This document shows, piece after piece, positions 6,548 through 10,026 of a DNA stretch of 10,026 bases. Position 1 is the stretch's first letter, and every line of letters starts with the position of its first letter. Origin of the DNA: Planctomycetota bacterium (GTDB lineage Bacteria > Planctomycetota > Brocadiia > Brocadiales > Bathyanammoxibiaceae); contig JAUVQR010000034.1 in NCBI GenBank assembly GCA_030598065.1, forward strand, positions 1 to 10,026, given 5' to 3'. A program made the translations under genes and the position numbers. The notes beneath the pieces were generated by a model, which had not been told where the DNA came from, did not search any database, and saw only the letters and a list, made by a program, of their open reading frames with translations.

Positions 6548-6554
6548 CCTCCCT
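6548..6554 (-). promoter_or_regulatory. Strong ribosome binding site of rpsG, overlapping the rpsL stop
   Basis: The bases TAGGGAGG contain both the rpsL TAG stop and a near-perfect AGGGAGG anti-16S match, 6 bases before the rpsG ATG. This layout favours reinitiation by ribosomes that finish rpsL. Confidence 0.75.
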
Positions 6555-6927
6555 ATTTAGGACTTTTTGTGCCATATTTGGAACGTCCCCGTTTTCTTCC
6601 GGTCACACCGGCGGTATCCTGTGTGCCACGAACTATGTGATACTTAATTCCAGGCAGGTCCCTGACCCTTCCGCCCCTAACCAGAACGATTGAGTGCTCC
6701 TGCAGATTGTGCCCCTCTCCGGGGATATAGGCGGAAATCTCTTTTCCGTTGGAGAGTCTTACCCTGGCCACCTTTCTCAGTGCAGAGTTGGGTTTTTTCG
6801 GCGTACGCGTCATGACCTGCAGACAGACGCCTTTCTTATGGGGGCTGGCCTCAAGGTCCGGACTCTTACTCTTCTTCCCTGCCTTCTTTCTTCCCTTCTT
6901 AACCAGTTGGTTTATTGTAGGCGTCAT
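6553..6927 (-). CDS. rpsL: 30S ribosomal protein S12
   Basis: S12 lies at the decoding centre, controls translational accuracy and is the classic site of streptomycin resistance changes. The product is 124 residues, standard length. Signatures are TPKKPNSALRKVARVRL (42-58), GEGHNLQEHS (70-79), VRGGRVRDLPG (83-93) and the tail RSKYGTKSPK. Lys44 matches E. coli Lys43 and is kept. The residue matching E. coli Lys88 is Arg89, encoded by AGG (see findings). Asp90, matching the E. coli methylthiolated Asp89, is present. The ATG at 6927 is 34 bases after rpoC, with GAGAGGG about 9 bases upstream. Confidence 0.98.
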   Translation of the reverse strand: MTPTINQLVKKGRKKAGKKSKSPDLEASPHKKGVCLQVMTRTPKKPNSALRKVARVRLSNGKEISAYIPGEGHNLQEHSIVLVRGGRVRDLPGIKYHIVRGTQDTAGVTGRKRGRSKYGTKSPK

Positions 6928-6961
6928 GAAATGTACCCTCTCCGCTCACCAGTGGCAGCTT

Positions 6962-9900
6962 TCAAATCAGCTCCTTTGTCTTTTCCAATTCCACCCTTGT
7001 CACGTCAAGCGTGGCCAGTTTCTTAAACCCCGTGCCCGCCGGGACCAGATGACCAAGGATTACGTTCTCCTTCAGGCCTAACAACGGGTCTCTCTGCCCC
7101 TTAAGGGCCGCAAGCGTCAAGACCTTGGTGGTTTCCTGAAAACTGGCTGCCGATATAAAGCTATCGGACTGCAACGATGCCTTGGTGATGCCCATAAGCA
7201 TCGGCTTTGCCGTAACCGGCTTACCCTTGGTCTCCTTGACCCGCGTGTTTTCATCTCTGAACCTATGCTTCTCTATCACAATGCCCGGCAGCAGGTCGGT
7301 GTCACCGGGGTCCTCCACGGTTACCTTGCGAAGCATCTGCGCTATGATTATCTCTATATGCTTGTCGTCTATGGGCACGTTCTGTGAACGGTAGACGTTC
7401 TGGACCTCCCTGAGCATGTACTGCTGCAGTTCCTCTTCCCCGCATATCCGCAGTATGTCGTGGAGCACCAACGGCCCTTCAACAAGGGGGTCCCCGGCCC
7501 TTACCCGGTCGCCTCTGTGTACCTTCAGGTGCTTACCTCTGGGCACGAGATGCTCCCTCTGGAGTCCCGAGACCTCGTCCTTGACGATGATGGTCCTCTT
7601 ACCGCGCTTCTTTTCGCCCAGCTCCACCACGCCGTCAATCTCACTGATAACGGCAGGGTCTTTTGGCTTCCTGGCCTCGAAAATCTCGGTAACACGCGGC
7701 AGGCCACCCGTAATATCCTCGGTACGCGAAATCTCGCGCGGTGTTTTTGCCAGCAGGTCTCCGGTAACGACGGAATCGCCTTCCGTCACCTCGATGTAGG
7801 CCTTCTCCGGTATGGGATAGGCGCTGAGAATCTTCCCCTTTTTGTCTTCTATGATAATCTGCGGGTGCAGGTCCCCTTTATGCTCTATAATGACCTTCCT
7901 CTTGACGCCCGTCGCGGTCTCTATCTCGGTGCGTACGGTCTTGTCTTCCACAAGGTCCTCAAAGCGGATATTTCCGGTAAACTCGGCCAGTATCGGCGTC
8001 ATGTGGGGGTCCCACCTTGCAAGGACCTGTTGGGAAGATGCCTTCTTGCCCTCTTCCAGCAGGATTGACGCACCCAGGGGGATTACATATTTGTCAATCT
8101 GCCTGCCCTTGTCATCGACAAGCAACAGCTCACCGTTTGACACCAGTGAGGCTATCTGCCCCTGAGGACTCCTGACCACCTTCAGATTCTCGCCGAATTG
8201 AACCAACCCCGACCGCTTGGCCACTATCTCAGACTCCCCGACAGAGCGGGCGGCCGTACCGCCTATGTGGAACGTCCGCATGGTGAGCTGCGTACCCGGC
8301 TCACCTATGGACTGCGCGGCGATTATGCCGACAGCCGTGCCCTCTTCCACCTGTTTCCCTCTGGAAAGGTCCATCCCGTAGCACTTGGTGCAAACGCCCA
8401 GAGACATCTCGCACGTCAGCGGCGAACGGACACGGATCTTTTCATAGCCGAGGGCTTCGATGCGTTCGGCCTTGTCTTCATCTATAAGCTCGTTTTCCTT
8501 TACTATGACCTCGTCCTTCACCAAATCGACTATGTTGCTCCTCGCGACCCTTCCCGTTAGAATCTTGCTGAGCGACACCTCGACCTTCTCTCCGCGGTAA
8601 ATGGCGCTTTTCGTACTGCCTCCCAGGGTTCCACAGTCATCGTCCGTTATGACGACGTTTTGCGCGACGTCGGCAAGCTTCCTGGTGAGGTATCCGCTAT
8701 CGGCGGTCTTAAGCGCGGTATCCGCCAGACCCTTACGCGCGCCGTGTGTGGAGCTGAAGTATTCGAGCACGCCGAGACCTTCTCTGAAGTTGGATTTTAT
8801 GGGCGTTTCTATTATACGGCCGGACGGTTTGGCCATCAGACCCCTCATACCGGCCAATTGGCGGATCTGCTGTGTGCTACCCCTCGCGCCCGAGGCGGTC
8901 ATCATATACACGGGATTGAGGTATCGTTTGCCGTCGCGAGTGTCATTCTCCAACTCTTTTACCATCTCCTCTGCGACCGTATTGCTGGCGTCCGTCCAGC
9001 AATCTACAACCTGATTGTACCGCTCGCCCTCCGTGATGGAGCCCTTACGATAAAACCCCTGTATCCTCTCCACCTCGGCCTCTGTCTTGCTCAATATCTC
9101 TTTTTTCTTCTTCGGCATCTTCAGGTCGCTGGCCGCCAGTGACAACCCGGCCCTTGTGCACTCTCTAAACCCAAGGCTTTTTACGGAATCCAAGAGTTCA
9201 ATCGTCTGCATCCTGCCAAGCATCTTGTAACAATCCCGTATAATCCTGTTCAGGCCGCGTTGGTTCAGGTTGTAATTATAAAAAGGAAGTTTTTCCGGCA
9301 ATATACTGTTAAAGACCACTCTGCCCACGGTCGTCTCAACCAATCCGTTCTCAACCTTTTCAGGGCCGGTCATGCTGACGGACGTCTTCCCCTTGGGTAA
9401 TCTCAGACGTATGTGGGTATGCATCTTGACTTTTTTCTCCGCCTGCGCAAACAGAACCTCGTCCATGTCGGAAAACGCCTTGTTCTTTCCGTTTTCTTCG
9501 TGTCCACCGTCCTCAATAAGATGGGTAAGGAAGAAACAACCAAGGACTATGTCCTGGGAAGGGCCTATGATAGGCTCTCCGGAGGCCGGGGAGAAGATAT
9601 TGTTGGTGGCGAGCATCAGCGTTATGGCCTCTATCTGCGCCTCGTACGACAGCGGCAGATGTACCGCCATCTGGTCACCATCGAAGTCGGCGTTAAAGCC
9701 CTTACAGACCAGGGGGTGAAGTTTTATGGCGTTGCCCTCTACCAGTAACGGCTCGAAGGCCTGAATCCCTATCCTGTGAAGTGTGGGCGCACGGTTTAGC
9801 ATCACGGGGTGGTGACGGACTACGCCCTCAAGGATGTCCCAGACTATTTCTTCCCTCTTGCTGAGAATCTTCTTGGCGCTCTTTATCGTGTCGGCCTGTC

Positions 9901-10026
9901 CTATCTCCTTCAGGCGTCTAATAATGAAGGGTTGAAACAGCTCAAGGGCTATTTTCTTGGGGAGTCCTACCTGGTGCAGTTTCAGTTCGGGACCTACGAC
10001 TATTACGGAACGGGCCGAGTAATCTA
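6962..10026 (-). CDS. rpoC: RNA polymerase beta' subunit, partial (5' end beyond the right edge)
   Basis: Beta' is a catalytic subunit of RNA polymerase. The frame is open from the right edge for 1,020 codons to the TGA at 6964-6962. Comparison with E. coli suggests roughly 345 N-terminal residues lie outside. In partial numbering: DYSARSVIVVGPELKLHQ starts at residue 1; the catalytic Mg motif NADFDGDQM is at 111-119; the bridge helix STHGARKGLADTALKT is near 425-440; zinc-binding cysteines are at 464, 538, 545 and 548; and the trigger loop GTQLTMRTFHIGG is at 577-589. About 180 residues then separate the trigger-loop halves before DITGGLPRV, which fits an SI3-type insertion like that of E. 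coli. C-terminal blocks GITKASL, SFISAASFQETT and LIPAGTG-like LVPAGTG are present. The N-terminal zinc ribbon is not in the window. Confidence 0.98.
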   Translation of the reverse strand, partial: DYSARSVIVVGPELKLHQVGLPKKIALELFQPFIIRRLKEIGQADTIKSAKKILSKREEIVWDILEGVVRHHPVMLNRAPTLHRIGIQAFEPLLVEGNAIKLHPLVCKGFNADFDGDQMAVHLPLSYEAQIEAITLMLATNNIFSPASGEPIIGPSQDIVLGCFFLTHLIEDGGHEENGKNKAFSDMDEVLFAQAEKKVKMHTHIRLRLPKGKTSVSMTGPEKVENGLVETTVGRVVFNSILPEKLPFYNYNLNQRGLNRIIRDCYKMLGRMQTIELLDSVKSLGFRECTRAGLSLAASDLKMPKKKKEILSKTEAEVERIQGFYRKGSITEGERYNQVVDCWTDASNTVAEEMVKELENDTRDGKRYLNPVYMMTASGARGSTQQIRQLAGMRGLMAKPSGRIIETPIKSNFREGLGVLEYFSSTHGARKGLADTALKTADSGYLTRKLADVAQNVVITDDDCGTLGGSTKSAIYRGEKVEVSLSKILTGRVARSNIVDLVKDEVIVKENELIDEDKAERIEALGYEKIRVRSPLTCEMSLGVCTKCYGMDLSRGKQVEEGTAVGIIAAQSIGEPGTQLTMRTFHIGGTAARSVGESEIVAKRSGLVQFGENLKVVRSPQGQIASLVSNGELLLVDDKGRQIDKYVIPLGASILLEEGKKASSQQVLARWDPHMTPILAEFTGNIRFEDLVEDKTVRTEIETATGVKRKVIIEHKGDLHPQIIIEDKKGKILSAYPIPEKAYIEVTEGDSVVTGDLLAKTPREISRTEDITGGLPRVTEIFEARKPKDPAVISEIDGVVELGEKKRGKRTIIVKDEVSGLQREHLVPRGKHLKVHRGDRVRAGDPLVEGPLVLHDILRICGEEELQQYMLREVQNVYRSQNVPIDDKHIEIIIAQMLRKVTVEDPGDTDLLPGIVIEKHRFRDENTRVKETKGKPVTAKPMLMGITKASLQSDSFISAASFQETTKVLTLAALKGQRDPLLGLKENVILGHLVPAGTGFKKLATLDVTRVELEKTKELI

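Noticed and set aside
6928..6961. 34-base gap between rpoC and rpsL as a terminator or promoter.
   Set aside because: I see no stem-loop with a U run and no pair of promoter hexamers, only the rpsL ribosome binding site. Read-through from rpoC to rpsL is the simplest reading.
7490..8030. The insertion in the beta' trigger loop as a novel fused domain.
   Set aside because: Its length (about 180 residues) and flanks match the known SI3-type insertion of E. coli beta', with recognisable blocks such as WDPH and VTGDLLA. It is not new.
7460..8068. Open frame on the plus strand (202 codons).
   Set aside because: It is antisense to rpoC, mainly its trigger-loop insertion region. No homology-like motifs were seen, and rpoC is continuous here.
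9803..9805. GTG at 9805 as a start of a shorter RpoC-like protein.
   Set aside because: The same frame stays open to the window edge and encodes conserved beta' sequence upstream, from DYSARSVIVVGP to VVRHHPV. The GTG is an internal valine.

Overview
The window is a compact stretch of core transcription and translation genes, all on the minus strand. Read 5' to 3' on that strand, the order is rpoC (5' part off the right edge), rpsL, rpsG, fusA, rpsJ, rplC, rplD, rplW, rplB, rpsS, rplV and rpsC (3' part off the left edge). This is the bacterial rpoBC-str-S10 supercluster. Coding sequence fills almost everything: the largest gap is 71 bp (fusA-rpsJ), the next are 34 bp (rpoC-rpsL) and 27 bp (rpsJ-rplC), and the rest are 15 bp or less, with one 4-bp overlap (rplC/rplD). 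I see no RNA gene, mobile element, CRISPR array, long repeat or accessory gene, and no stretch over 300 bp without a gene.

Organism: clearly bacterial, and Gram-negative-like in that beta' carries a large insertion in the trigger loop. Several protein details fit Planctomycetota or the wider PVC group as I remember those families: the S3 stretch HTARPGLLIGRKG, the S7 N-terminal stretch with LRPD and FINCLM, beta' DYSARSVIVVGP, L2 ending in GPTGVLSKGGKTR, and EF-G with NKLDRVGAD. This is judgement from memory without alignment, at moderate confidence. GC looks to be in the low-to-mid 50s percent by eye. ATA and AGG codons and TAG stops are common even in ribosomal protein genes.

Layout by region: 10026-6962 is the 3' two-thirds or more of rpoC. 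6927-3977 is a str operon (rpsL, rpsG, fusA) without tuf. 3976-3906 is a promoter-bearing spacer. 3905-1 is the S10 operon from rpsJ to partial rpsC in the usual order. Transcription probably runs from rpoBC through the whole set, and a strong sigma70-type promoter next to the fusA stop adds S10-operon transcripts. The products act together: beta' makes the mRNA, EF-G drives translocation, and the ribosomal proteins build both subunits. L4 and L22 line the exit tunnel, L2 and L3 lie near the peptidyl transferase centre, and S12 and S7 are at the decoding and mRNA path.

I found no undescribed system. The points worth a second look are modest: a natural Lys-to-Arg at the streptomycin-linked S12 position, an unusual L22 tunnel hairpin, the promoter at the fusA stop, loss of the usual tuf, S7-repressor and S10-leader elements, and the TAG, ATA and AGG biases.
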